A stretch of DNA of 40,213 bases from Photobacterium pectinilyticum (GTDB lineage Bacteria; Pseudomonadota; Gammaproteobacteria; Enterobacterales; Vibrionaceae): NCBI RefSeq assembly GCF_024357955.1, contig NZ_JANEYT010000043.1, positions 1-40,213 of the forward strand, read 5' to 3'. The notes beneath the pieces are model-generated. The model did not search any database. It had not been told where the DNA came from and saw nothing but the letters and a program-made list of their open reading frames with translations. A program made the translations under genes and the position numbers. Below, in pieces: positions 1 to 8,401 of this stretch (positions are counted from its first letter, which is position 1; every line of letters starts with the position of its first letter).

Positions 1-186
1 GAGTATAAGATCATAAATCGATCTGCCGGTCAAACTTACAGAATTTGGTCAGAAAACGTTCGTGATCTCACCCTGGGTTTTTCCCCAAATGAGTTTTGGG
101 GCATTGACGAATTGAGCTTGTTACCACCCTTGTTGAATTCGAGTCACAGACTGTCGTTCACTTGTGGTGCCGGGGTTGTCAATTGA
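1..186 (+). CDS. Possible 3' end of an unrecognised gene (partial)
   Basis: The first frame is open from base 1 to a TGA at 184-186, giving 61 residues without a start, so any gene would begin outside the window. I do not recognise the protein; it has a mixed hydrophobic C-terminus ending in CGAGVVN. An open frame of this length could arise by chance about one time in twenty. The codon use is unremarkable. It would overlap the end of the convergent small lipoprotein gene by 8 bp. A 7-bp stem-loop (83-101) lies within it and may be coincidental. Confidence 0.25.
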   Translation, partial: EYKIINRSAGQTYRIWSENVRDLTLGFSPNEFWGIDELSLLPPLLNSSHRLSFTCGAGVVN

Positions 187-343
187 CCGAGCCATCAACA
201 TTGGATAGGTAGGCGGTCTTACTGTCGTCTCCAGTAACATACACTATGATCCCACCAGCAATAGGTTTAAGTAATGGTGTGTCAGAGCTACCGTTACATC
301 CGAATAATAGTGATGATGTAGCAATTAGAGCTGATTTTTTCAT
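179..343 (-). CDS. Small lipoprotein, 54 aa (possibly a truncated remnant)
   Basis: This 54-residue frame starts with a textbook lipoprotein signal: a KK-containing N-terminus, a short hydrophobic stretch and the lipobox LFGC with Cys16. A short NGSSD linker follows, then about 35 residues with no recognised domain. Lipid attachment and export are what is known of such signals; the function is unknown. The linker resembles those of the larger lipoproteins at 1609 and 23852 (CNGSSS, CNSSSS), so this could be the stub of a longer surface protein. No strong ribosome binding site is visible upstream of the ATG, and the gene diverges from the cytochrome b561 gene. Either a small real gene or a decayed one is possible. 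Confidence 0.5.
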   Translation of the reverse strand: MKKSALIATSSLLFGCNGSSDTPLLKPIAGGIIVYVTGDDSKTAYLSNVDGSVN

Positions 344-483
344 GGTTTAAATATTTGTTTTTTATTGGTGTACTCGCTATTTCGTTTACTACCATTAATT
401 TATCGGCTTTATGTAGTGACTGAATTAGAAAGCGGGGAGTAGGTCATCGCGTCTAGAGTTTCTGTTATACCTGAGGAGAAAAT

Positions 484-1077
484 ATGATTAAGAATACAGT
501 TACAACTTATGGTAGCTTTGCCAAATGGTTTCATTGGTTGATAGCTCTATGTTTCCTTGCCGCGTATGTGATTGTGTATTACAAAATTTGGTTTTTGGAT
601 AAAGACGATGCATTGTTTCGTCCGAGCCTGAATATTCATGCTGCAGTAGGGTTTAGCGTACTTCTATGGGCCTGTTTGCGTGTGTGGTGGAGGTTTTTCA
701 ATGTTCAACCTCAGATGCCACCAATGCCAAAATGGCAACAAAAAAGTGCTCATTGGATGCATTGGCTACTGTACTTCTTTATGTTCGCAATGCCAATTTC
801 AGGTTGGTTTGGGTTTGGCGGTTCAATTGACTACGGAATTTTCCAAATCCCCACATTTAATGAGACTTGGCTGGGTCAGTGGATTTTGGCATTGTTCAAT
901 ACCGACTGGGATACCTGGGAAAAGAAATGGGACTTTTTCCACAAAGACATAAGTGGTGCTTGGGTGCTCTGGATCCTAATTGCGGTTCATGCTGGCGCGG
1001 CACTATACCATCACTTCGTGCAAAAAGATGATACTCTTACGCGCATGTTGCCGAAGAAAATAAATAAGGCTGAGTAA
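484..1077 (+). CDS. Cytochrome b561 family diheme membrane protein
   Basis: The 197-aa protein matches the bacterial cytochrome b561 (CybB-like) family, which carries two hemes b in a four-helix membrane bundle and passes electrons between quinol and periplasmic acceptors. The expected histidines are visible: FHW at residue 17, NIHAAVG at 52, the SAHWMHW pair near 90 and IAVHAG near 166. Four hydrophobic segments (about 15-35, 52-72, 92-112 and 158-180) fit the fold. The length is normal, about 175-200 aa. The start is supported by AGGAG at 474-478 with suitable spacing. It looks monocistronic, with a possible hairpin terminator at 1204-1238. The partner oxidoreductase cannot be told from here. 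Confidence 0.88.
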   Translation: MIKNTVTTYGSFAKWFHWLIALCFLAAYVIVYYKIWFLDKDDALFRPSLNIHAAVGFSVLLWACLRVWWRFFNVQPQMPPMPKWQQKSAHWMHWLLYFFMFAMPISGWFGFGGSIDYGIFQIPTFNETWLGQWILALFNTDWDTWEKKWDFFHKDISGAWVLWILIAVHAGAALYHHFVQKDDTLTRMLPKKINKAE

Positions 1078-1203
1078 ATTTCTAGAATATGCCCTTATGC
1101 TGCCTCTGAATATGACAGATAGTCGTCACATTAATGACAAATGTAATGATACAGAAGGGGGCACAGCTATAGGTATAAATAGGCTATGCAGCAGAAAAGT
1201 CAT

Positions 1204-1238
1204 TCAGGCACTGCGTTCAGCTGTGCCTGATTGTGTTT
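1204..1238 (+). terminator. Possible terminator after cytochrome b561
   Basis: A perfect 8-bp stem (TCAGGCAC at 1204-1211 with GTGCCTGA at 1223-1230) and an 11-nt loop is followed by a T-rich run TTGTGTTTT. It lies about 130 bp past the cytochrome stop codon, farther than usual, and the T run is interrupted, so the call is moderate. Confidence 0.4.
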
Positions 1239-1296
1239 TGGGGTACCAAAAGGTTTCCGAAGGATATAAATAAACCCTCGGCGTCACTTTTTCTGT

Positions 1297-1331
1297 CCAG
1301 AAATGAGTTTTGAGAGAAAAGTCATTTCTGG
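1297..1331. repeat. Perfect 10-bp inverted repeat, role unknown
   Basis: CCAGAAATGA (1297-1306) and TCATTTCTGG (1322-1331) pair perfectly around a 15-nt loop. There is no T run on either strand, so it is not a simple intrinsic terminator. It could be a protein-binding site or an RNA structure in the leader of the downstream amidase gene, about 280 bp away. Confidence 0.45.
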
Positions 1332-1608
1332 AATAAACTATTGCCTCTCATGATGATTGAAAGTAATTAATTGATATTAAAGGTGTTTTAAAATTGTGCA
1401 AGTGCACTACCTCAGTGCTCTATCATACAAGGAAAGTGTCTCATAATTGATATATCTTTCTTTAATTTATTTAATTTATTGTATTTTATATGATATTTTC
1501 TGGTTTTTGTGAGTGATTACATTGTTCTCTATTCTTGCTCTTAAAATATCTACAGTTGGTATATGGTTTGCAATTTACTTATTATTGTATAAGTAATAGG
1601 GAAAACTT

Positions 1609-3333
1609 ATGAAACTGAAAGCCTCTTCTCTTTTTGTAATATTAGCACTAACAGGTTGTAACGGATCATCAAGCAATAATAATAGCGATGAAAAAAACTT
1701 AATTGACTTTTCTCCAGAAGAAGCTTCGATTTCATATATTCATTCTGCTTTAAAAGCAGGTAATCATACCTGTGAGCAAATTATTAATACCTATGTTGAA
1801 CGGATTAACGCAATGGATCGCAAAGGCCCTGAACTCAATGCGATTATTAGCGTCAACGAGGCTGCAGTGGAACGTGCCAAAACGCTTGATGAGAACTTTA
1901 GTGAAACTGGAATTACTGGCTCTTTGCATTGTATTCCAGTGACAGTCAAAGACAACATCAATACATCGGATATGCTAACAACGGGTGGTGCATTAGCTAA
2001 TAACCAACCAGAGACGGATGCCTTTATTGTCGAACAAATTCGCCAAGCTGGCGGCATTATTCTAAGTAAAGCTAATCTCCATGAATATGCTTTTGGATAT
2101 AGAGGTGGAAGCTTGCTAGGAGGAGTGCCTCGTAATGTGTACGATCTTGGTAAGGGGCCGGGTGGTTCTTCTTCGGGCACAGGTACTGCTGTGTCAGGAA
2201 GTTTGGCATTGGTTGGTATAGGTACTGATACTGGAGGATCCATTCGCGTTCCTTCTAGTGTCCAAGGTCTGATTGGTTTACGCCCATCAATGCGTTTATT
2301 GTCACAAGATGGCATTATGCCGTTGGCCCCGTTTCAAGATACAGCAGGCCCAATGTGTCGTTCCGTCTCTGACTGTGCAACATTTCTTGAAGCTATGACT
2401 GGCTACGATACAAGCCAATACAGTGGTCAACGAAAAGAGTTTGCGGTTGACTCTGAGCTGATGGGCAACCCATTCGAATATATGGTGGTGACGGGGGCGG
2501 TTGACTATGAATCTTACCTCGATAGTCAGGCATTATCTGGTGCTCGAATTGGAGTGGTCAGAGATCTATTTGGTAGCGGAGAGTCAACCGACAACCAAAA
2601 CGTTCAAAGTGCGATGGATGCGGCTTTGGATAATATGGAAAAGCTGGGGGCAATAATTGAAGATGTGGCGATCCCAGATCTGAATATCATACTTACAGAT
2701 TACGTAAGTTTGTCTCGTTATGAATTTTCATACAGCTTAACTGAGTACTTAAAAAGTTGGTCTTCAGCAATAGATAACCATTACCGCTCTTTCGAAGAAG
2801 TATATAGCAGTGGTGAATACCTTCCATCAAGTGCAGGTAGTTTCGACTTCTATTCTCAAATGGGTCAAGATCGTTGGAACAACGATGTTTATTTGAAAAA
2901 CGTACATGAAAGGCCTGATTTCGTGCGTTATAGAGTTTTGAGAGCGCTGGATAATAAGGATGAAAATGGCGATTACCTAGGGCAGAGATATGATGTGCTT
3001 ATCTACCCGACTATTAGCGGAATTGCGGGAGACTGGGGGGGAAACCCTACCGAATCGGGATCTGCTAACCGTTTGAGCCCATTTACTGGCTTCCCTGCTT
3101 TAACGATGCCAGTTGGCTATGTTGATTCAGGCTCTGGTTCATCCCTGCCTGTTGGGTTAGAGATGTTGGGGCGAGAGTTTGATGAAGGTACCTTGCTTGC
3201 TTTAGCATACTCTTATGAGCAGGCTTATTCACCTCGTGTGGAACCACAACTTGATGCATCGATGACACCGCCACCAGTGCAACAGCAAGGTATACTACGC
3301 ACTCCGGCCTACAATGAAAAAATGATGAACTAA
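1609..3333 (+). CDS. Amidase-signature (AS) family lipoprotein
   Basis: The 574-aa protein is an amidase-signature hydrolase, which cleaves C-N amide bonds with a Ser-cisSer-Lys triad. Visible elements are Lys114 in VTVKDNI, the Gly/Ser-rich loop GGSSSG around Ser187, and the nucleophile Ser211 in TDTGGSIRVPS. The 24-residue spacing of the two serines is that known for the family. The N-terminus is a lipoprotein signal ending in LTGC (Cys17) and a Ser/Asn linker, so the enzyme should be anchored in a membrane facing the periplasm or outside, unlike the cytoplasmic GatA. Aryl, peptide or fatty amides are all possible substrates. AGGG lies 8-11 bp before the ATG. It seems to be a single-gene unit closed by a strong hairpin at 3352. 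Confidence 0.88.
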   Translation: MKLKASSLFVILALTGCNGSSSNNNSDEKNLIDFSPEEASISYIHSALKAGNHTCEQIINTYVERINAMDRKGPELNAIISVNEAAVERAKTLDENFSETGITGSLHCIPVTVKDNINTSDMLTTGGALANNQPETDAFIVEQIRQAGGIILSKANLHEYAFGYRGGSLLGGVPRNVYDLGKGPGGSSSGTGTAVSGSLALVGIGTDTGGSIRVPSSVQGLIGLRPSMRLLSQDGIMPLAPFQDTAGPMCRSVSDCATFLEAMTGYDTSQYSGQRKEFAVDSELMGNPFEYMVVTGAVDYESYLDSQALSGARIGVVRDLFGSGESTDNQNVQSAMDAALDNMEKLGAIIEDVAIPDLNIILTDYVSLSRYEFSYSLTEYLKSWSSAIDNHYRSFEEVYSSGEYLPSSAGSFDFYSQMGQDRWNNDVYLKNVHERPDFVRYRVLRALDNKDENGDYLGQRYDVLIYPTISGIAGDWGGNPTESGSANRLSPFTGFPALTMPVGYVDSGSGSSLPVGLEMLGREFDEGTLLALAYSYEQAYSPRVEPQLDASMTPPPVQQQGILRTPAYNEKMMN

Positions 3334-3351
3334 ATTTATTTTTATAGGTTT

Positions 3352-3383
3352 AAGCATAAAGTCGTCAAGGCGACTTTATGCTT
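3352..3383 (+). terminator. Strong hairpin after the amidase gene
   Basis: A perfect 13-bp stem (AAGCATAAAGTCG with CGACTTTATGCTT) and a 6-nt loop lies 18 bp past the stop codon. The downstream tract is not T-rich (GACAGGTAAAT), so it is either a weak intrinsic terminator or a 3'-end stabilising structure. Confidence 0.5.
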
Positions 3384-3758
3384 GACAGGTAAATATTGAA
3401 ATTTATATGTCATATTCTAATGTCATGATATTAAACGGTTAAGATCCTGATATATTTACACTTTTATCTTATCTCTGTTTCCTTGCAATATTTGAAAGTG
3501 ATCTTGCTATAGAGAACCTCAAAAATTGAATAACCATTTATCAATGAATGGACACGGTATGCTTACTCTTTTTATGGGATAACGGAGTTACAAAATGATG
3601 AAGGAGGCAGCATTAACGCCAATACAGGATGAATTGGCGCTATAACATCGAGTTATTTATTTAAATCTGTCACCTGACTCATATAGACAGATCAGGAACT
3701 AGCACCGGTAATATGGTGTTGAAAGGATTATTAACTCTAGATATAAATAAGGACGTTT
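3384..3758. promoter_or_regulatory. Leader region of the dcuC-like operon, with mini-ORF and hairpin
   Basis: This spacer precedes the carrier gene. It contains a 16-codon frame at 3595-3645 (ATGATG start, GGAG 8 bp upstream) that encloses an inverted repeat CGCCAAT/ATTGGCG (3617-3623 and 3633-3639). A short translated frame with an overlapping hairpin is the general form of a leader-peptide control element, but no run of regulatory codons and no T-tract terminator is present. The link is therefore speculative. AAGG at 3750-3753 serves as the ribosome binding site for the carrier gene. Confidence 0.3.
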
Positions 3759-5024
3759 ATGTTGATTCAAGAAATAATTGGCCTGCTTGTCATCGCAGTA
3801 ACAGTATATGCCCTGATCAAACAGTATGAACCACGCACGGTTTTACTCATCGGCGGTCTCGTATTGGCGTGTGTATCGTTAGATCCAATGTCGGCATTCG
3901 ATAGCTTTGCCAGCCGAATGACAACGGGATCGCTGATAATGGCGATTTGTTCGGGGATTGGGTTTGCCGGGGTTGTCAGTGCCACTCGGTGTGATGAGCA
4001 CCTTGTCGGTTTACTCTCTAAGCCTTTATCCAAGATGGGGGTTTTTCTTGTTCCAGCGGTAACGGTTGTCACCATGGCCGTCAACGTTGCGATCCCCAGT
4101 GCGGCAGGTTGTACAGCCAGTGTTGGTGCGGTACTTATCCCATTTGCTATTCGCGCAGGTGTTGCACCGGCAATGGCAGCGGCGTCTGTCGTCATAGGTA
4201 CTTTTGCTTCGTTTGGTAACCCCGATCTCAGCCACAATGTTTTCATCAGTGAGCTAGCAGGTCTAGATAACCCTGTTGATGTCGTTTTACAAAACGCAAA
4301 TAGACTTTTTATGTTGTGCGGGCTGACTGTTGTGGGAATTACCCTAACGGCATTTTGGCGTAAAGATATCAGCAAAGTGGTGGATAACCGTGCCTTGCAG
4401 TTTGAAGAAGGATTTCGCCCAAGAGTGCTACCTGCTATGGCACCGTTTTTGCCTTTAGTGATCCTTTTTGGTGGACGTACCGTGTGGCCGGCAATAGAAA
4501 CACAGGTACCGCAGGCTATGTTGATCGGGACTGTCGTTTGTATCCTAGTGACTGGCAATCTACGAAAAACGGAAAAGGTGGTCACTTCCTTTTTTGATGG
4601 TGCGGGACAAAGCTACGGTACTGTGATGGGGTTGATAATATCGGCAACCGTGTTCAGTACGGGTTTGCGCAGTGTCGGTTTGGTGGACAGCCTGATTGAT
4701 ATTTTGACGCAGTATACGGAGCTGGCTCGGTGGGGCGGCTCGTTGGGACCGTTTCTATTGGGTGTGATCTCGGGCTCTGGTGATGCAGCGGCATTCGCGT
4801 TCAACGAGGCCGTCACGCCTTCATCCGAGCAGTTCGGTATGACTATTATCGATCTTGGGACGTTATCTAGTTTATCTGGTGCGCTTGGAAGGACAATGTC
4901 CCCAATAGCAGGTGCAGTGATTTTAGCGGCAGGGTTAGCGAAATGTTCTCCGATTGAAATAGTTAGGCGAACCGCTCCAATTATGGTCGTATCGGTAATG
5001 GTTACCGCCGTCGTGTTTGTATAA
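3759..5024 (+). CDS. DcuC-type C4-dicarboxylate carrier family protein
   Basis: The 421-aa, very hydrophobic protein has about ten to twelve membrane segments and Gly/Ser/Pro-rich loops (AIPSAAGCTASVG near 112, GVISGSGDAAAFAFNEAV near 333, SGALGRTMSPIAGA near 373). These resemble the DcuC family of dicarboxylate carriers within the ion transporter superfamily. The reentrant-loop style motif GNPDLSHN near residue 154 supports this. DcuC members are known for fumarate/succinate exchange, but this copy lies 14 bp upstream of an M20 amidohydrolase. Its cargo is therefore more likely the substrate or product of that enzyme, such as an N-carbamoyl or ureido acid; this is inference from context. The start ATG follows a weak AAGG. 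It could also be annotated as a general short-chain carrier. Confidence 0.7.
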   Translation: MLIQEIIGLLVIAVTVYALIKQYEPRTVLLIGGLVLACVSLDPMSAFDSFASRMTTGSLIMAICSGIGFAGVVSATRCDEHLVGLLSKPLSKMGVFLVPAVTVVTMAVNVAIPSAAGCTASVGAVLIPFAIRAGVAPAMAAASVVIGTFASFGNPDLSHNVFISELAGLDNPVDVVLQNANRLFMLCGLTVVGITLTAFWRKDISKVVDNRALQFEEGFRPRVLPAMAPFLPLVILFGGRTVWPAIETQVPQAMLIGTVVCILVTGNLRKTEKVVTSFFDGAGQSYGTVMGLIISATVFSTGLRSVGLVDSLIDILTQYTELARWGGSLGPFLLGVISGSGDAAAFAFNEAVTPSSEQFGMTIIDLGTLSSLSGALGRTMSPIAGAVILAAGLAKCSPIEIVRRTAPIMVVSVMVTAVVFV

Positions 5025-5038
5025 GTAAGGAGGCAGAT

Positions 5039-6307
5039 GTGTTTATCGATAAATCATTAAAGGGAGAGAAGTGGTTTTTAGACGCATTTTCTCAGATTAA
5101 TCACTATGGTTTGACAGATGAAGGGATGAATCGACTTGCTTACTCAGACGTTGATGAACACGCTCATCATGCCTTGGCTGAATTTGCTCAGTCACAAGGT
5201 CTCAGTGTTCGCTGGGACCTCATGGGTAACCTGTACTGTAAACGGCGTGGTCGTAACTGGACTGCACCGCGTATTGCTACTGGCTCACACTTGGATACGG
5301 TGCCCAATGGCGGTCAGTACGATGGTGTTGCTGGTGTTCTTGCAAGCCTCTATGCCTTACTTCAATTTAAAGATTTTGAATTAGAGCATGATCTGGAACT
5401 GATCGTCTTCAGGGCAGAAGAGTCGAGCAGATTTGGGTTTGCCTGTATGGGCTCAAAAAACATGACGGGTCAAGCCGATTATTTAAAATGGAAATCGAAC
5501 TCTGATAATAAAGGCATGAACGTGTTTGATGCGATGAGAGCGCTTCAGTATCCAGCCAAACGAATTTCGGATAGCGCGCTTAACCCATCTAAATATCACG
5601 CCTTTATTGAATTACATATTGAGCAGGGCCGCGTTTTAGAAACGTTAGGTGCACAGATAGGCATTGTTGAGGGTATCGCTGCGCCTAGTCGTTACCGTGT
5701 TGATGTGACAGGCCACAGCGATCATTCTGGTGCAACACCAATGGGCATGCGGCAGGATGCTGTTGTCGCGAGTGCCAAAATTATCGCGAAGATATCAGAG
5801 TTAGCTTGTGCTGAAGCTAGTTATGGGTCAGTCGGGACAGTCGGCAGGATGCAGATTGCCCCGAATGCTATCAATGTGATAGCGGGTGATGTTGAGTTTT
5901 ATGTAGACATCCGGGGTGTAGATGTCGCCTCAATTGAACGCATTATTAACGGATTTAAAGATTACGCCCTTACCGTTTCTGAAACCGAGAAAGTGCGAAT
6001 TGAGATCAGTGAGTTGTCACATGATAGGCCTGTTGTACTGAGTACTGAGCTTGCCAGCATTACGGAGTTATGTGCCATTAATGCCGATCTCAATTTCATC
6101 AGGATGAACAGCGGAGCCGGCCACGACGCGATGTACATGTCTCAGGTTATGCCTGCTGCGATGATATTTGTGCCATCAAAAAACGGTATCAGTCATCACA
6201 AGGAAGAGCATACCGAGCTATCTGATATTGCGACTGCAGCAAATCTGCTTGTGGACATGATACGCATGATAGATGAGCGGGACCGTCGTTTTAAGTTTGA
6301 GCTATAG
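5039..6307 (+). CDS. M20 family hydantoinase/carbamoylase-type amidohydrolase
   Basis: The 422-aa protein matches the M20-clan Zn-dependent amidohydrolases that include N-carbamoyl-L-amino acid hydrolase, allantoate amidohydrolase and beta-ureidopropionase. Metal ligands fit the pattern: H84 and D86 in GSHLDTV, D95 in GGQYDGVAG, the E127-E128 pair, H193 in ELHIEQG, and H386 in GISH near the C-terminus. The dimerisation domain begins around HSGATPMGMRQDA (residue 230). The length is typical, 400-430 aa. The start is GTG at 5039, chosen because AAGGAGG (5027-5033) is 5 bp upstream; an ATG two bases earlier is out of frame and runs into a stop after seven codons. It is the second gene of an operon with the DcuC-like carrier. 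The exact substrate is unknown, and ureido acids are the best guess. Confidence 0.85.
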   Translation: MFIDKSLKGEKWFLDAFSQINHYGLTDEGMNRLAYSDVDEHAHHALAEFAQSQGLSVRWDLMGNLYCKRRGRNWTAPRIATGSHLDTVPNGGQYDGVAGVLASLYALLQFKDFELEHDLELIVFRAEESSRFGFACMGSKNMTGQADYLKWKSNSDNKGMNVFDAMRALQYPAKRISDSALNPSKYHAFIELHIEQGRVLETLGAQIGIVEGIAAPSRYRVDVTGHSDHSGATPMGMRQDAVVASAKIIAKISELACAEASYGSVGTVGRMQIAPNAINVIAGDVEFYVDIRGVDVASIERIINGFKDYALTVSETEKVRIEISELSHDRPVVLSTELASITELCAINADLNFIRMNSGAGHDAMYMSQVMPAAMIFVPSKNGISHHKEEHTELSDIATAANLLVDMIRMIDERDRRFKFEL

Positions 6308-6504
6308 GTTGATAATTGAATCAAGCAAGGAAGTGAAATTGTGTCGAAATGCTGTTAATCCCAATTACGCACGGGGGCGCGCAGCCCCATGAGGGAAATA
6401 ATGCGCAGCCGGTTAAGCCGCAGTTACTCGCTATCCCTCCAGTTATCTGTTCATAGAAAAAGCGCTTAACAGTGACACGTTTAATGGCGTTTTCTCGAAA
6501 GAGC

Positions 6505-7314
6505 TCAACGCTTCATTAATGGTTTTCTTTGATAATCATCAAAATAGATTTGGAACGTGTTTGGGGTATCATCACGATAAATCCCCATTTTAAAGTAAGG
6601 CCCCAAGCAATCGTGATAACTTGTCTCACCTTGATAATCGACAACTTTCTTTCCATTAATAGCAACCCTTAAAAATCCTGTATCCTGGTGAGTCCAGTTC
6701 ACCTGTATCTCAAAGGTGTACCAATGATTTCTCTTAACTGTTTTACTCACAAAATGTTGGATACGAGTCATGCCCTCTTTGTTGTGTTCATTAATAGGTA
6801 ACTTGCTCGTTTGACTGCGAATCAGAAAACGATCGTTACGCAGTTCTATGCCTAAATTAGGGCTTCGGCTTATTTCACCTAAATGGCGGTCCGGCGTGGC
6901 ATGCCACTGCGCGATCAATGCCCGAACATCCGCAAACTCCCACTCATCTGGAATTAAAACTTTAAAACGATAGTACATGGGTTGTTCAAACTGAGCTCTA
7001 TATCGCTCATAGACTTCAGCACGAAAATGTTCTCCTGAGCGTGTTGTATAAACGTCGCCTTGGTGCAGTGTCATTCTTAATGATGTATTGCTCGGGTTCA
7101 CAGGGTCGCTGACTAACTGCGCTGAATGTGGGTAAGAGAAGTGTCTTCCCCAATCATCCAGGCTCGAAAAGTCACTGCTTCGTTGATGCAATAAGTCTTT
7201 AGAGTAATCAGGTTGAGGACATGTGAGTTCTGGGGAAGCATAAATAGTAAAAGACGCCACACTGAAGAGTAACAGGAGCGACTTTAGCAACAACGGTATG
7301 GTTTGTTCTGGCAT
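6505..7314 (-). CDS. Secreted polysaccharide lyase (heparin lyase I / PL20-like fold)
   Basis: The 269-aa protein has a signal peptide (hydrophobic residues 8-25, likely cleavage after IYA) and a beta-jelly-roll lyase signature: RAEVYER around R98/E100, AQWH around H138, and YFKMGIYR around K242/Y246. These three strand motifs are typical of the Pfam polysaccharide lyase family covering heparin lyase I and PL20 glucuronan lyase, and they echo PL7 alginate lyases. The likely reaction is beta-elimination in a uronic acid polymer in the periplasm or outside the cell, which would feed the uronate genes further along. The substrate cannot be fixed by eye. It faces the M20 gene convergently, with a structured 197-bp spacer. 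The ribosome binding site is weak, a GAGG about 13 bp upstream. Confidence 0.72.
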   Translation of the reverse strand: MPEQTIPLLLKSLLLLFSVASFTIYASPELTCPQPDYSKDLLHQRSSDFSSLDDWGRHFSYPHSAQLVSDPVNPSNTSLRMTLHQGDVYTTRSGEHFRAEVYERYRAQFEQPMYYRFKVLIPDEWEFADVRALIAQWHATPDRHLGEISRSPNLGIELRNDRFLIRSQTSKLPINEHNKEGMTRIQHFVSKTVKRNHWYTFEIQVNWTHQDTGFLRVAINGKKVVDYQGETSYHDCLGPYFKMGIYRDDTPNTFQIYFDDYQRKPLMKR

Positions 7315-7670
7315 TGAGCGTCTTTACCTCTAAAATTTTGTCCTAAGTGATAAATAATCTTTTCATGGGGCGCCCTTGTTTGCACCTAGATCATGAGCGA
7401 CATCAAATTTGGATTCAAAGGCGTCAATTATATCCACCCAAGTACCAATCAAGAAAGTATCAAATATACGATGCTGGTATTTACCGACACATTCCGAGTC
7501 GTGGGCTTTGAGTGTGAAGTGGGTTGTCGCATAGCCTGAATCCTAAAGATTACAGCGACCTACCTTGTTAACAAAGGGTTAGCCTGCATCTTCTTCCCCA
7601 TCACTTTTTGGCTAACCCGTCGCTAAATGCTATCCTTCGTGCCAGTTATAGAGTGATATCCGGAAGTAAG
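7315..7670. other. Spacer between lyase and exonuclease genes
   Basis: This divergent spacer must hold the promoters of both neighbours. It includes a 48-codon open frame at 7393-7539 (+) that has no ribosome binding site and no recognisable motif, so I do not call it a gene. It also has a 9-bp inverted repeat GGGTTAGCC/GGCTAACCC (7576-7584 and 7610-7618) with a 25-nt loop, just upstream of the exonuclease gene, which could be an operator or leader structure. Confidence 0.45.
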
Positions 7671-8210
7671 ATGAATTTTAACCGTATTGTGTGTTTTGAC
7701 CTCGAAATGTGCTGTTGGAATGATGGCCGCGAGTCCAGAACAGGTGAGATCATTGAGATTGGCGTTGCAGAGCTTGATCTGAATAACGGTGAGATTGTGC
7801 GCCGAGCTCAGTATTTTGTAAAACCGGATAATGATGAAGTTTCCCCCTTCTGTACCGAGCTGACAGGCATTAAGCCTGAGGTGGTTGATAAAAATGGCAA
7901 GCCACTTGGACATATTTTGAAATCAGTTGAGCAGAAGTTCGGTGGCCGACATAAAATCTATGCCGCATGGGGGCGTGATGACATCATTCTTCGCAAAGAG
8001 TGTGAAGAAAAAGGTCTGAAAGTGCCATTTGATGAATACTTAAACTTGGCGACTTTGTTTAGACTGCAGCGACACGTCACAAAAAAGCGCTGCGGACAGC
8101 GAGCAGCGATGGATATGGTGGGTATCGAATGGGAAGGGCGTCAGCATTCTGGTTATGATGATGCCTATAATTTAGCTCGATTAGCCAAAACACTTTTTCT
8201 TAACGATTAA
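7671..8210 (+). CDS. DEDDh 3'-5' exonuclease (KapD/ERI-1-like)
   Basis: The 179-aa protein is a single-domain DnaQ-like 3'-5' exonuclease. The ExoI motif is FDLEM (D10, E12), the middle region TGEIIEIGVAELD is characteristic, and ExoIII is HSGYDDAYN with H159 and D164, which makes it the DEDDh type. The pattern is closest to the ERI-1/KapD-like group, which trims single-stranded RNA or DNA ends; the actual substrate is not known. An in-frame TTG upstream at 7608 would add 21 residues with no family support. I chose the ATG at 7671, which has GGAAG 4 bp upstream and puts the ExoI motif at its usual distance. It is a monocistronic unit closed by the terminator at 8252. Confidence 0.85.
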   Translation: MNFNRIVCFDLEMCCWNDGRESRTGEIIEIGVAELDLNNGEIVRRAQYFVKPDNDEVSPFCTELTGIKPEVVDKNGKPLGHILKSVEQKFGGRHKIYAAWGRDDIILRKECEEKGLKVPFDEYLNLATLFRLQRHVTKKRCGQRAAMDMVGIEWEGRQHSGYDDAYNLARLAKTLFLND

Positions 8211-8251
8211 AGAAAAGGTGGCATTGGTCGCTTTGGTTATCTAGTGGTGGG

Positions 8252-8274
8252 AATGTTCCTTAAAGGACATTTTT
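8252..8274 (+). terminator. Intrinsic terminator of the exonuclease gene
   Basis: AATGT(T)CCTT and AAGGACATT form a stem with one bulged T (8252-8271). TTTT follows directly, 42 bp past the stop codon. Confidence 0.6.
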
Positions 8275-8401
8275 GACGTGAAAAATAGAATATATTTTCG
8301 ATAAGATTATAATTTTTCAATGTTTTATCCAAAAAGTTAATTGACAAATAAATCAATATAGCTAACATTATGCAAAAATATAAATATGCAAGTTGTTGGT
8401 T

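Larger units (their letters stand above)
1078..1608. other. 531-bp gene-free spacer with two hairpins
   Basis: I see no credible gene in this stretch. It holds a possible terminator hairpin (1204-1238) and a perfect 10-bp stem-loop (1297-1331) of unknown role. The rest is a very AT-rich run (about 1370-1600) that must contain the promoter of the amidase gene. No clear CRP, FNR or Fur site was found; a TGTGA half-site at about 1507 lacks its partner. Confidence 0.6.

Noticed and set aside
1507..1525. TGTGA half-site upstream of the amidase gene as a CRP site
   Set aside because: The second half does not match TCACA at the required 6-bp spacing.
6330..6500. GTTAAGC and GCTTAAC sequences suggesting an integron attC site between the M20 and lyase genes
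   Set aside because: The two cores are in the wrong order for attC (GTTRRRY before RYYYAAC), the segment between does not fold as required, and no cassette or integrase is nearby. The GC-rich stretch has only short stems.
7393..7539. 48-codon open frame upstream of the exonuclease gene
   Set aside because: No ribosome binding site, no recognisable motif, and an upstream in-frame stop two codons before the ATG; chance occurrence is likely.
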